Shown here in pieces: positions 1 to 5,075 of a DNA stretch of 6,666 nucleotides. Where the stretch lies: positions 1 through 6,666 of the forward strand of contig DVNF01000024.1 in the NCBI GenBank assembly GCA_018714575.1, written 5' to 3'. Below the pieces are notes generated by a model. That model saw only the letters and a list, made by a program, of their open reading frames with translations, was not told the DNA's origin and searched no databases. A program made the position numbers and the translations under genes. Origin of the DNA: Candidatus Stercoripulliclostridium merdigallinarum (GTDB lineage Bacteria; Bacillota; Clostridia; Christensenellales; DTU072). The first letter of the stretch is position 1, and every line of letters starts with the position of its first letter.

Positions 1-2480
1 ATACCTATGGCAAGCAATTGAACGGTTGCGCCATAAATATTTTTTTCAGGCTTTTCTTTGATAATATATTCGACATTAGAATAAGCAAATTCTATTTCAT
101 ATTCAACAAAATACGCTCCATCTACAATAACCTCGGTTTCCATGACAAACGGTATTTCGTAAACACCGTCAACGGCTGTTATTTCCACGCCGTTAGCCAA
201 TATTTTCATCTCTGAAATGTTGACTCCGACACATTTTTCAATCGTTACAAAATAACTTTGATTATTTTTGCGTTCTGCCGAAGAAACTACTTCGCCGTCG
301 GTATTCAGGAAATTAACGTATCCGCCGCCGTTAAAGGTTATCGGATAAAGACGGGCGGTCTTGCTGTAAACTGCCGTATAAGTGCAATCGCCCGTTACGG
401 CAACGATCTCGGGATCGTATGTTCCGCTGAACGTATAGATATAATCGTCGTCCTGATAGCTGTCGCTGTCAATGGGACCGGCGGGCATCTCGCCGTAGTT
501 TACGTTGAACGTTTGACTGCCGTTATGATATACGAACGTGATCTCGTAGCTGTTTATCTGCCATTTGGCCTCGAAGCGCATATCGGTCGTGACGTTATAA
601 ACGTATTTATCCTTTAACGCTTCGCCCTCGCCGTTCAGATACCACCCCAGGAACGTGTAGCCCGTCTTTTCGTCGGGAGCAGGTATCTTGACGTTGCCGC
701 CTTCTTTTACTTCAGAGGATTGTACTTTTTCGCCGTCGGAGAATTCCACCGTGAACACGGCGTCGAGGTATACGGCGTAATATCCGGCGTCTTCGGTAAC
801 GGTTATCGTGGTGCCGGGAGCGTATACCGTTTCGTCGCCGCGTACTAATTTCCAACCGTCGAATCTCATTCCCGTCGGGGGAGTTTGGTCGGCAGGATAA
901 TCTATCAAATCATATTTCGTTCCCGAATACATCGCGGACGAAACGGAAATTTGCGCTCCGTTTAATTCGTAATAATAGGTTACCGTATATGTGGGTATGG
1001 CTTCCCAAACAGCCGTTATCGTAATGTTTTTATCCACCGTCAGGTTGACGGTTTCGCCGGCGGAATAGGTTTCTTCGCCTATCTTCCAACCTGCGAACGT
1101 ATAGCCTTCGCGGCTGAATTTATCCGCCGCAGGCAATATGTATTCATATACCGTTCCCGACTCTTCCCTCGCAACGGTTTCGTTCTTGCCGGCGCCGTCG
1201 GACAGCGTTACCGTGTAATAAACGATCTGTTCCCACACGGCTTCGAACACCACGTTCGCGTTGCCGTTATAGGTTTCGCCGGGCTTATATACTTTACCCG
1301 AATCGTCGCCTGCGACCGTCCAACCGATTAATTTATAATCGGCTTTGGAAAAATATTTGTCGCTGTCCAAAGGTATCGTATACCCCGTGTCTTCCGTATA
1401 AGAGCCACCGGGTCTGGTATACAGACCGTCGGTAAAGCTGACCGAATAAGTTTCGGGCTGCGGCTCTGCCGCCTCTTCCCACACCGCGATAACGTCTATG
1501 TCGGAAACGACGTTTTCGATAGTAAAGCCGGGTTGTACTTCTTCGCCGTCATACAGCCACGCCTTGAAAACGTATCCGGCATTTACAAAATTACATTCGG
1601 GTAATACGAACGAGCCGCCCTCGGTGACCCTGTTCGAATTATCGACGTCGGTACCCGTTGCGTCAGCAGTCTTTTTCAAATATACGGTGTAGTATGTAAT
1701 TTCCTCCCACATCGCCACAAAGGTTTTGTTCGAGGTGATGTTTTCGATCACCGTGCCTGCGGCAAGATATTCGGTAAGATCTCCAGAAAGATCCGCATAC
1801 CCCAGGAAGTTATGACCGGCATAGTCTAAAGTCATTTCCGGCAAAGTATAACTGCCGCCGGAAGTTACGACGTATGTCGCTATCGGCGCGTTGTCGCCGT
1901 ATCCTTTCAATACGCTTACGTTATATTTGGGAATCTCGTTCCAGACGGCAATGATCTCGGTATTGGCGGTGATCGTAACGCTGTCGCCTGCCTCCATGAC
2001 CGAATCGCCTACCTGCCAACCGCCGAAAGTGTATTCGGGACGCGTAAAAGTGTCCGCCGCCGGCAGGACGTATTCTTCGCCCTCGGTGACTACAGCCGTT
2101 ATCTGTCCGGAACCGTATCCGTCCTTTACCGTCACGGTAAAGTCTTCCGGTACGTCGGGAACGTAATTTTCCGTCCAATGCGCGACGAACGTCATATTGC
2201 GGTAAACGGGGATCGGAGTACCGACCTGGTTAGGATAAGTCGTTCCCTCTTCCGTCCAATAATCGAACGTGTATCCGTCCCTGGTAAACGGATTGACGGG
2301 CAAAGTAAACACTTCGCCTTCGTTCAGCGTCTGCGTTGTGACCTGATCGTCAAAACCGGATTTCAAAGTCACGGTATATTGTACCGTTTCTTCCTCTCCG
2401 CACGCCGCAAGAGTTGCTATCATCGTCAGCGCAAGAATGACAATGACCAATGCGCCGAACAATCTCTTTTTGTTTTTCAT
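1..2480 (-). CDS. Large repeat-containing surface lipoprotein, 3' end beyond the left edge
   Basis: The frame opens with ATG at 2480-2478 behind AGGAG (5-nt spacing) and stays open to the window edge, at least 826 codons. Residues 1-27 form a lipoprotein signal peptide: basic MKNKKR, a hydrophobic core, and lipobox LAAC with Cys27 as the predicted lipid-attachment residue, followed by an acidic linker. Residues about 35-706 are beta-rich repeats of the Listeria-Bacteroides/InlB B-repeat type, each with a GYTFxGW-like core and ending in a hydrophobic-A-V/K-W strand. Residues about 707-826 lack that pattern and start another domain type. By family knowledge such proteins are exported, membrane-anchored and extended from the cell surface; binding partner and function are unknown. 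No enzyme motif is visible. It is transcribed alone, divergently from rpsF, from its own promoter. It may continue far past the edge, so a C-terminal functional domain could be missing from view. The assignment as repeat lipoprotein is firm; any role in adhesion is inference. Confidence 0.9.
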   Translation of the reverse strand, partial: MKNKKRLFGALVIVILALTMIATLAACGEEETVQYTVTLKSGFDDQVTTQTLNEGEVFTLPVNPFTRDGYTFDYWTEEGTTYPNQVGTPIPVYRNMTFVAHWTENYVPDVPEDFTVTVKDGYGSGQITAVVTEGEEYVLPAADTFTRPEYTFGGWQVGDSVMEAGDSVTITANTEIIAVWNEIPKYNVSVLKGYGDNAPIATYVVTSGGSYTLPEMTLDYAGHNFLGYADLSGDLTEYLAAGTVIENITSNKTFVAMWEEITYYTVYLKKTADATGTDVDNSNRVTEGGSFVLPECNFVNAGYVFKAWLYDGEEVQPGFTIENVVSDIDVIAVWEEAAEPQPETYSVSFTDGLYTRPGGSYTEDTGYTIPLDSDKYFSKADYKLIGWTVAGDDSGKVYKPGETYNGNANVVFEAVWEQIVYYTVTLSDGAGKNETVAREESGTVYEYILPAADKFSREGYTFAGWKIGEETYSAGETVNLTVDKNITITAVWEAIPTYTVTYYYELNGAQISVSSAMYSGTKYDLIDYPADQTPPTGMRFDGWKLVRGDETVYAPGTTITVTEDAGYYAVYLDAVFTVEFSDGEKVQSSEVKEGGNVKIPAPDEKTGYTFLGWYLNGEGEALKDKYVYNVTTDMRFEAKWQINSYEITFVYHNGSQTFNVNYGEMPAGPIDSDSYQDDDYIYTFSGTYDPEIVAVTGDCTYTAVYSKTARLYPITFNGGGYVNFLNTDGEVVSSAERKNNQSYFVTIEKCVGVNISEMKILANGVEITAVDGVYEIPFVMETEVIVDGAYFVEYEIEFAYSNVEYIIKEKPEKNIYGATVQLLAIG
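363..2378 (-). repeat. About nine tandem InlB/Listeria-Bacteroides-type protein repeats
   Basis: Repeat units in the lipoprotein, by residue: 35-102, 113-180, 186-258, 262-334, 345-416, 421-492, 498-571, 576-640, and a degenerate 644-706. Each unit starts with an alternating strand such as YTVTLxxG, has a middle xEGxxYxLP, then GYTFxGW (varied as EYTFGGW, GHNFLGY, DYKLIGW, GMRFDGW), then a turn and a closing strand such as ITAVW, FVAMW or FEAKW. The units have diverged in both sequence and length, so the array is old and is not a simple DNA-level tandem repeat. The ninth unit lacks the usual GW core (YTFSGTY instead) and marks the end of the array. Unit borders are judged by eye, within a few residues. 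Confidence 0.85.
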
Positions 2481-2522
2481 AGTTTCTCCTGTGAGTTTTT
2501 CCCGCGAGCCTGATTTTCGCGT

Positions 2523-2536
2523 CTTGCCTTGGCAAG
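2523..2536. promoter_or_regulatory. Operator-like palindrome at the lipoprotein start point
   Basis: CTTGCC-TT-GGCAAG is a perfect 6-bp inverted repeat with a 2-bp centre. It lies about 2-15 bp downstream of the start point predicted from the leftward promoter, where a bound repressor would block initiation or escape. As RNA it would have only a 2-nt loop, so a DNA operator is more plausible than a hairpin. No regulator gene is in the window. A 6-bp palindrome can arise by chance. Confidence 0.35.
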
Positions 2537-2544
2537 TCATTCTT

Positions 2545-2573
2545 ATTTTAATATGCGGGCGCGATGTTGTCAA
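2545..2573 (-). promoter_or_regulatory. Sigma-A-type promoter of the repeat lipoprotein gene
   Basis: Read on the minus strand, a perfect -35 TTGACA (2573-2568) is followed by a 17-bp spacer and a -10 TAAAAT (2550-2545). The predicted start is near 2538, giving a 5' UTR of about 58 nt that ends in AGGAGAAACT just before the ATG. Both boxes and the spacing agree with the housekeeping consensus. Confidence 0.8.
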
Positions 2574-2683
2574 CAGTCGCTTTTCCCCGGCGGCAAAGTA
2601 TTTCTTTCTTTCTTCGAAAGTCCTTTACCGCAAGCCTTTCCCGTCCTCAAAAGAAGAAAACTTTTAAAAATTCGAAAAAACGC

Positions 2684-2712
2684 TTTACAATATTGCTTTC
2701 TGTATATATAAT
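2684..2712 (+). promoter_or_regulatory. Sigma-A-type promoter of the rpsF-ssb-rpsR operon
   Basis: -35 TTTACA (2684-2689), a 17-bp spacer, and a perfect -10 TATAAT (2707-2712). The predicted start is about 2719, leaving a leader of roughly 59 nt before rpsF. An A-rich stretch (about 2651-2680) directly upstream of the -35 could act as an UP element, as is common at ribosomal-protein promoters. Confidence 0.82.
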
Positions 2713-2718
2713 AATTAA

Positions 2719-2777
2719 GCATTTTATGCAAATAACCCTTGCTCCTGCGGGAGCCATAAGTCCAAAAGGAGGTATCT
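2719..2777 (+). promoter_or_regulatory. rpsF mRNA leader with hairpin and competing anti-SD pairing
   Basis: The leader contains a perfect 5-bp hairpin, GCTCC (2741-2745), loop TGCG, GGAGC (2750-2754), and a weaker one at 2719-2729 (GCAT-TTT-ATGC). CTCCT at 2742-2746 is also complementary to AGGAG at 2767-2771, the core of the rpsF ribosome site (AAAAGGAGG, 2764-2772). The hairpin and the SD-blocking pairing are mutually exclusive, which would suit translational control. Many bacteria carry an S6:S18-binding leader ahead of rpsF, but I cannot find its hallmark CCG bulge here, so membership in that motif is not supported by eye. Confidence 0.4.
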
Positions 2778-3062
2778 ATGAACAAGTATCAGCTTTTATT
2801 CATCATCGATAACGACATCGAAGACGAAGCTAAGGACGCAGTCATCGACAAATTTTCGAATTTGATCGCAGAACTTGGCGGCACTGTCGGTATGCTTGAC
2901 AAATGGGGCACCAGGAAATACGCCTATCCCATTAACTTCAAGAACGAAGGCTACTACGTTTTGATGCAATTCGAAGCTACGCCCGACGTTCCTGCCGAAG
3001 TCGACAGACAGATGAGAATCAACGATAACGTCGTTCGTCAACTCATCACCAAGATGGCGTAA
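2778..3062 (+). CDS. rpsF: 30S ribosomal protein S6
   Basis: 94 residues, the normal size for bacterial S6. It binds 16S rRNA in the small-subunit platform as a heterodimer with S18. Family landmarks are present: N-terminal MNKYQLLFII strand, DKWGTRKYAYPI (residues 41-51), EGYYVLMQF (57-65), and RINDNVVRQLI (80-90) at the C-terminal end. It lacks the glutamate-rich C-terminal tail of enterobacterial S6, as is usual in Firmicutes. The start is set by AAAAGGAGG ending 5 nt before the ATG. It is the first gene of the operon; ssb follows after 9 nt and rpsR, the direct partner of S6, is third. Confidence 0.98.
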   Translation: MNKYQLLFIIDNDIEDEAKDAVIDKFSNLIAELGGTVGMLDKWGTRKYAYPINFKNEGYYVLMQFEATPDVPAEVDRQMRINDNVVRQLITKMA

Positions 3063-3071
3063 GGAGGAGTT

Positions 3072-3494
3072 ATGAACAAGTGTATCCTTATCGGTAACCT
3101 GACCAGGGATCCCGAATTGAAGTACACCCCCAACGGTATCGCCGTTTGCCGTTTTACTCTGGCGGTGAACCGCCGCAGCTACGGCAACCGCGAAGGCAAT
3201 CAACAAACCGATTTCTTGCCTGTCACTTGTTGGAGAAATACCGCGGAAACTTGCGCGCGTATCTTGAAAAAAGGCAGCAGAGTCGCTGTCAGCGGCTCGA
3301 TACAGACGGGCTCTTACGACGCCCAGGACGGTTCCAAACGCTACACCACGGAAATTGTCGCCGACGAAGTCAACTTCCTGTTTACAAAGGCTGACGATTC
3401 CCGCGACGCCCAGGATCTTCCCGAAGTCAAAGCCGGCAGAACCGACGACGCTCGTCCCATCCAAATAGAGGAAGACGACGATCTTCCCTTCTAA
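3072..3494 (+). CDS. ssb: Single-stranded DNA-binding protein
   Basis: 140 residues, shorter than the roughly 170-178 of E. coli and B. subtilis SSB but within the family range. It coats single-stranded DNA in replication, recombination and repair. Residues 1-106 are the OB-fold: MNKCILIGNLTRDPELKYTP at the start, FTLAVNR (28-34), the FLPVTCW segment (48-54) with aromatic residues expected to stack on bases, and LKKGSRVAVSGSIQTGSY (65-82). A short polar linker leads to the acidic tip DDDLPF (135-140), the conserved hook that recruits partner proteins. The short linker accounts for the small size. The ribosome site AAGGAGGAG begins inside the rpsF stop codon, so translation is probably coupled. 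Its place between rpsF and rpsR is the standard Firmicute arrangement. Confidence 0.97.
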   Translation: MNKCILIGNLTRDPELKYTPNGIAVCRFTLAVNRRSYGNREGNQQTDFLPVTCWRNTAETCARILKKGSRVAVSGSIQTGSYDAQDGSKRYTTEIVADEVNFLFTKADDSRDAQDLPEVKAGRTDDARPIQIEEDDDLPF

Positions 3495-3508
3495 AAAAGG
3501 AGATAAAA

Positions 3509-3832
3509 ATGACTACTACCAATCCTCAAGTAAAGGAAAATAAAGAAGCTACCAGGAGCATGCGTCCCGCAAAACGCGCTCCGAAGAAAAAAGTTTGCTA
3601 CTTCTGCCAAACCAAAACCGACGAGATAGATTATATCGCTTTGGTAAAGGAAATGGAGAAGAGCTCCGAAAAAACCGGCAAAGACGGCGAAAAGCGTACC
3701 CGCTTTATCACCGAAAAAGGCAAGATCCTGCCCCGCAGAATGTCCGGTACCTGCGTAAAGCATCAACGCGCCCTGGCGCAAGCGATCAAACGCGCAAGGT
3801 TTATGGCGTTACTGCCCTACAAAGCCGACTAA
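3509..3832 (+). CDS. rpsR: 30S ribosomal protein S18, enlarged form
   Basis: 107 residues against about 75-80 in most bacteria. The conserved core is intact: KKVCYFC (27-33), IDY (40-42), RFITEKGKILPRRMSGTCVKHQR (65-87) and AIKRARFMALLPY (92-104). Two additions explain the size: about 17 extra N-terminal residues (MTTTNPQVKENKEATRS) and about 15 extra in the segment between IDY and RFI (residues 43-64), where ordinary S18 has about seven residues. The insertion is rich in Lys, Glu and Gly, so probably helix then loop on the ribosome surface. C30, C33, C82 and H85 form a CxxC...CxxH pattern consistent with the zinc-binding S18 variant. The start at 3509 has AAGGAG at good spacing; an internal ATG at 3560 has AGGAG only 1 nt away and is disfavoured. 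Last gene of the operon. Confidence 0.96.
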   Translation: MTTTNPQVKENKEATRSMRPAKRAPKKKVCYFCQTKTDEIDYIALVKEMEKSSEKTGKDGEKRTRFITEKGKILPRRMSGTCVKHQRALAQAIKRARFMALLPYKAD

Positions 3833-3865
3833 ACACTATTGTTTCGGATTTCGTATCTATCGGAA

Positions 3866-3896
3866 AGCCCATACTCAGGTATGGGCTGTTTTTTTT
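3866..3896 (+). terminator. Rho-independent terminator of the rpsF-ssb-rpsR operon
   Basis: A perfect 9-bp stem, AGCCCATAC (3866-3874) with GTATGGGCT (3879-3887), closes on a TCAG tetraloop and is followed after one G by eight T residues. It starts 33 nt after the rpsR stop codon. This is a canonical strong intrinsic terminator. Confidence 0.95.
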
Positions 3897-3917
3897 CGCA
3901 ATTTTCAGGATACTTTC

Positions 3918-3946
3918 CTCCGCAAAAGGACTGCGGAGCGTTTTTT
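3918..3946 (+). terminator. Second, tandem Rho-independent terminator
   Basis: A 7-bp perfect stem, CTCCGCA (3918-3924) with TGCGGAG (3932-3938), 7-nt loop, then CG and six T residues. It sits 21 nt after the first terminator and probably catches read-through, insulating the next unit, whose -35 begins 2 bp beyond the T tract. Confidence 0.75.
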
Positions 3947-3947
3947 G

Positions 3948-3976
3948 TGGACTTTATCCGACTTTGGTGGTATCCT
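3948..3976 (+). promoter_or_regulatory. Extended -10 promoter giving a likely leaderless transcript
   Basis: A TGG extension precedes a -10 of TATCCT (3971-3976), with a partial -35 TGGACT (3948-3953, four of six matches to TTGACA) at exactly 17 bp. The expected start point, 6-7 nt past the -10, is at or within a base of the ATG at 3983. No other promoter is evident between the terminators and the gene. Confidence 0.5.
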
Positions 3977-3982
3977 ATAACC

Positions 3983-4159
3983 ATGGAACAGGAAAGACCG
4001 GCGGAAGTTTCCGCGGAAGAAGCCCTAAAGAAGGCGGAGGAACAAAGGAAAAAAGCCGAAGCCGCTAAAAAGAAAGCCAGGATCCTACGCGACCGCGAAA
4101 AAAACAAGTATTTCGAATACTACGACGATATCAAACACGATCGCAACAAAGAATGGTAA
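3983..4159 (+). CDS. Small Lys/Glu/Ala-rich helical protein, function unknown
   Basis: 58 residues beginning MEQERPAEVSAEEALKKAEE; I do not recognise it. Residues about 9-40 are almost all Ala, Lys, Glu, Arg and Gln and should form one long amphipathic helix or coiled coil. The C-terminal part is different, with an aromatic/acidic cluster (KYFEYYDDI, 42-50) and a basic-aromatic end (KEW). There is no signal peptide or membrane segment. The same frame is open upstream to an ATG at 3839, but that stretch crosses both terminators and lacks a ribosome site, so 3983 is the sensible start. No Shine-Dalgarno precedes it; a promoter -10 lies 6 nt upstream, pointing to leaderless translation. It overlaps the next gene by 7 nt, so the two are probably co-expressed and it may act with the TraX-like protein. 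The overlap and codon choice resembling its neighbours support a real gene, less firmly than the larger ones. Confidence 0.65.
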   Translation: MEQERPAEVSAEEALKKAEEQRKKAEAAKKKARILRDREKNKYFEYYDDIKHDRNKEW

Positions 4160-4860
4160 ACTCCGCAGTTAAAAAAGGCCTGTCGGGGAACGCGCTGAAG
4201 TACATAGCTCTGGCGGCTATGACGTTGGATCACGTCGCCTTGGCTTTTTTCGGAGGCGTCGCCGCCGCATATATCCCGATGCGTATCGTCGGCAAACTGA
4301 CTATGCCGATAATGTGCTGTATGCTGGCGGAAGGTTACCGCTATACGAAAAGCCTGCCTAAATACTACCTGCGCCTCTTCGTCTTTGCCGTAATTTCCAC
4401 AGTCCCCTATTCTTTGGTCGTACACGACACCCTGTTTTGTTATACCGATTTCAACTTCCTGTTTACTTTGATTTTATCGCTTGCCGCCATTAACGTCTTC
4501 GATAAGGTCAAAAATAAGCTCCCGGGGTTGTTTTTGGCGCTGATCCCTGTCGCGGTCAGCTATTTTTGCGATTGGGGGATCACGGCTCCGCTGTACGCAA
4601 TGGTCTTTTTCATCGCAGGAAAAGATCCCTATAAGAGAACGGCTTTTTCGATGGGGATCTCTATTTTGTATATTATCGTCGCCGTCTTTACCAAATCCTT
4701 TACCGCCGTCCTGACGTCGCTGGGTTTGTTGTTGGCGCCGATACTTTTATACTTCTATTCCGGTGAACGCGGCAAAAAATCGGCTGTAAATAAATGGCTG
4801 TTCTATATCTACTACCCCCTGCACCTAAGCGTGATCGCATTGATAACTTATCTGACGTAA
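4153..4860 (+). CDS. TraX-family polytopic membrane protein (putative acyltransferase)
   Basis: 235 residues with about seven to eight hydrophobic segments. It matches the TraX family pattern: LSGNALKYIAL then LDHVAL (25-30), R-x-x-G-K-L-x-x-P-I (44-53), AEGYRYTKSLPKYYLRL (59-75), NFLFTL (101-106), DWG (140-142), and FYIYYPLHL near the C terminus (217-225). F-plasmid TraX N-acetylates pilin; chromosomal relatives in Firmicutes have no proven substrate, and no conjugation gene is nearby, so acylation of a cell-surface or envelope molecule is inference. His27 and Asp26 in the first segment and His224 in the last are candidate functional residues. The ATG overlaps the stop of the 58-codon gene by 7 nt and only weak purine-rich sequence precedes it, so translation is probably coupled. 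No terminator hairpin is visible after the stop. Confidence 0.85.
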   Translation: MVNSAVKKGLSGNALKYIALAAMTLDHVALAFFGGVAAAYIPMRIVGKLTMPIMCCMLAEGYRYTKSLPKYYLRLFVFAVISTVPYSLVVHDTLFCYTDFNFLFTLILSLAAINVFDKVKNKLPGLFLALIPVAVSYFCDWGITAPLYAMVFFIAGKDPYKRTAFSMGISILYIIVAVFTKSFTAVLTSLGLLLAPILLYFYSGERGKKSAVNKWLFYIYYPLHLSVIALITYLT

Positions 4861-4972
4861 AGCCGATCGGTTTCCTTTCTCCGCTTTTTATTTTTGCTTT
4901 TCTGTTTTTCGACTTTTGCTTTGCATTTCCCCCGCGTTTAGTCGATCGTTATCACTTTTGCAAGTATCCGGG
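4861..4972. other. Pyrimidine-rich intergenic spacer
   Basis: This 112-bp stretch between the TraX-like gene and the next promoter is strongly T/C-rich on the plus strand from about 4870 to 4930, with several runs of four or five T. I see no stem able to form an intrinsic terminator, no gene and no ribosome site. How the upstream transcript ends is not apparent. Confidence 0.5.
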
Positions 4973-5001
4973 TTGACACCGCGGCGTATTCAATATATAA
5001 T
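4973..5001 (+). promoter_or_regulatory. Perfect-consensus sigma-A promoter of the membrane-paralog operon
   Basis: -35 TTGACA (4973-4978), 17-bp spacer, -10 TATAAT (4996-5001): full match to the housekeeping consensus. The start is predicted near 5008, giving a 68-nt, very AT-rich 5' UTR. Such a strong basal promoter ahead of a membrane protein implies high expression or control after initiation. Confidence 0.88.
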
Positions 5002-5007
5002 TTTATA

Positions 5008-5031
5008 TAAATCTATAAATAAATCTATAAT
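5008..5031 (+). repeat. Two tandem 12-bp AT-rich repeats in the 5' UTR
   Basis: TAAATCTATAAA is followed directly by TAAATCTATAAT, 11 of 12 positions identical, beginning at the predicted transcription start. The surrounding 4991-5050 is almost pure A/T. It could be a regulator site, since two sites about one helical turn apart lie on one face of DNA, or simply slippage in AT-rich sequence. Confidence 0.5.
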
Positions 5032-5075
5032 TTATATAAAACTTAAAAACAAAATTCAATCTGTGGAGTGTTACT

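Noticed and set aside
258..617. Plus-strand open frame of 119 codons opposite the lipoprotein gene
   Set aside because: The minus strand carries a continuous frame with signal peptide, ribosome site, promoter and recognisable repeats; the plus frame has no ribosome site and resembles no known protein pattern.
1891..2178. Overlapping short frames on both strands within the repeat array
   Set aside because: They are out-of-frame shadows of the repeat-coding sequence with no start signals of their own.
2574..2683. Small RNA or extra gene in the divergent intergenic region
   Set aside because: Only short imperfect inverted repeats such as CTTTC-TTC-GAAAG are visible. Short frames there lack ribosome sites and overlap the two promoters.
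2719..2777. Canonical S6:S18-binding leader RNA
   Set aside because: No CCG trinucleotide in a bulge flanked by two helices could be found, so the known motif was not called; only the visible hairpin and its competing pairing are reported.
2796..3464. Minus-strand open frame of 222 codons antisense to rpsF and ssb
   Set aside because: Codon bias of the two essential genes leaves the antisense frame open. It spans two unrelated genes, has no ribosome site, and its composition is unlike a real protein.
3839..3982. Upstream extension of the 58-codon gene to an ATG at 3839
   Set aside because: The extension would translate through two intrinsic terminators, has no ribosome site and looks like random sequence.
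4153..4860. TraX-family gene as a sign of a conjugative element
   Set aside because: No relaxase, type IV secretion, integrase or att-like repeats are present; chromosomal TraX relatives are common in Firmicutes and the neighbours are housekeeping genes.
4861..4972. Terminator for the TraX-like gene in the T-rich spacer
   Set aside because: There are several T runs, but no stem of useful length precedes any of them. The CCGATCGG at 4863-4870 is a palindrome without a loop.
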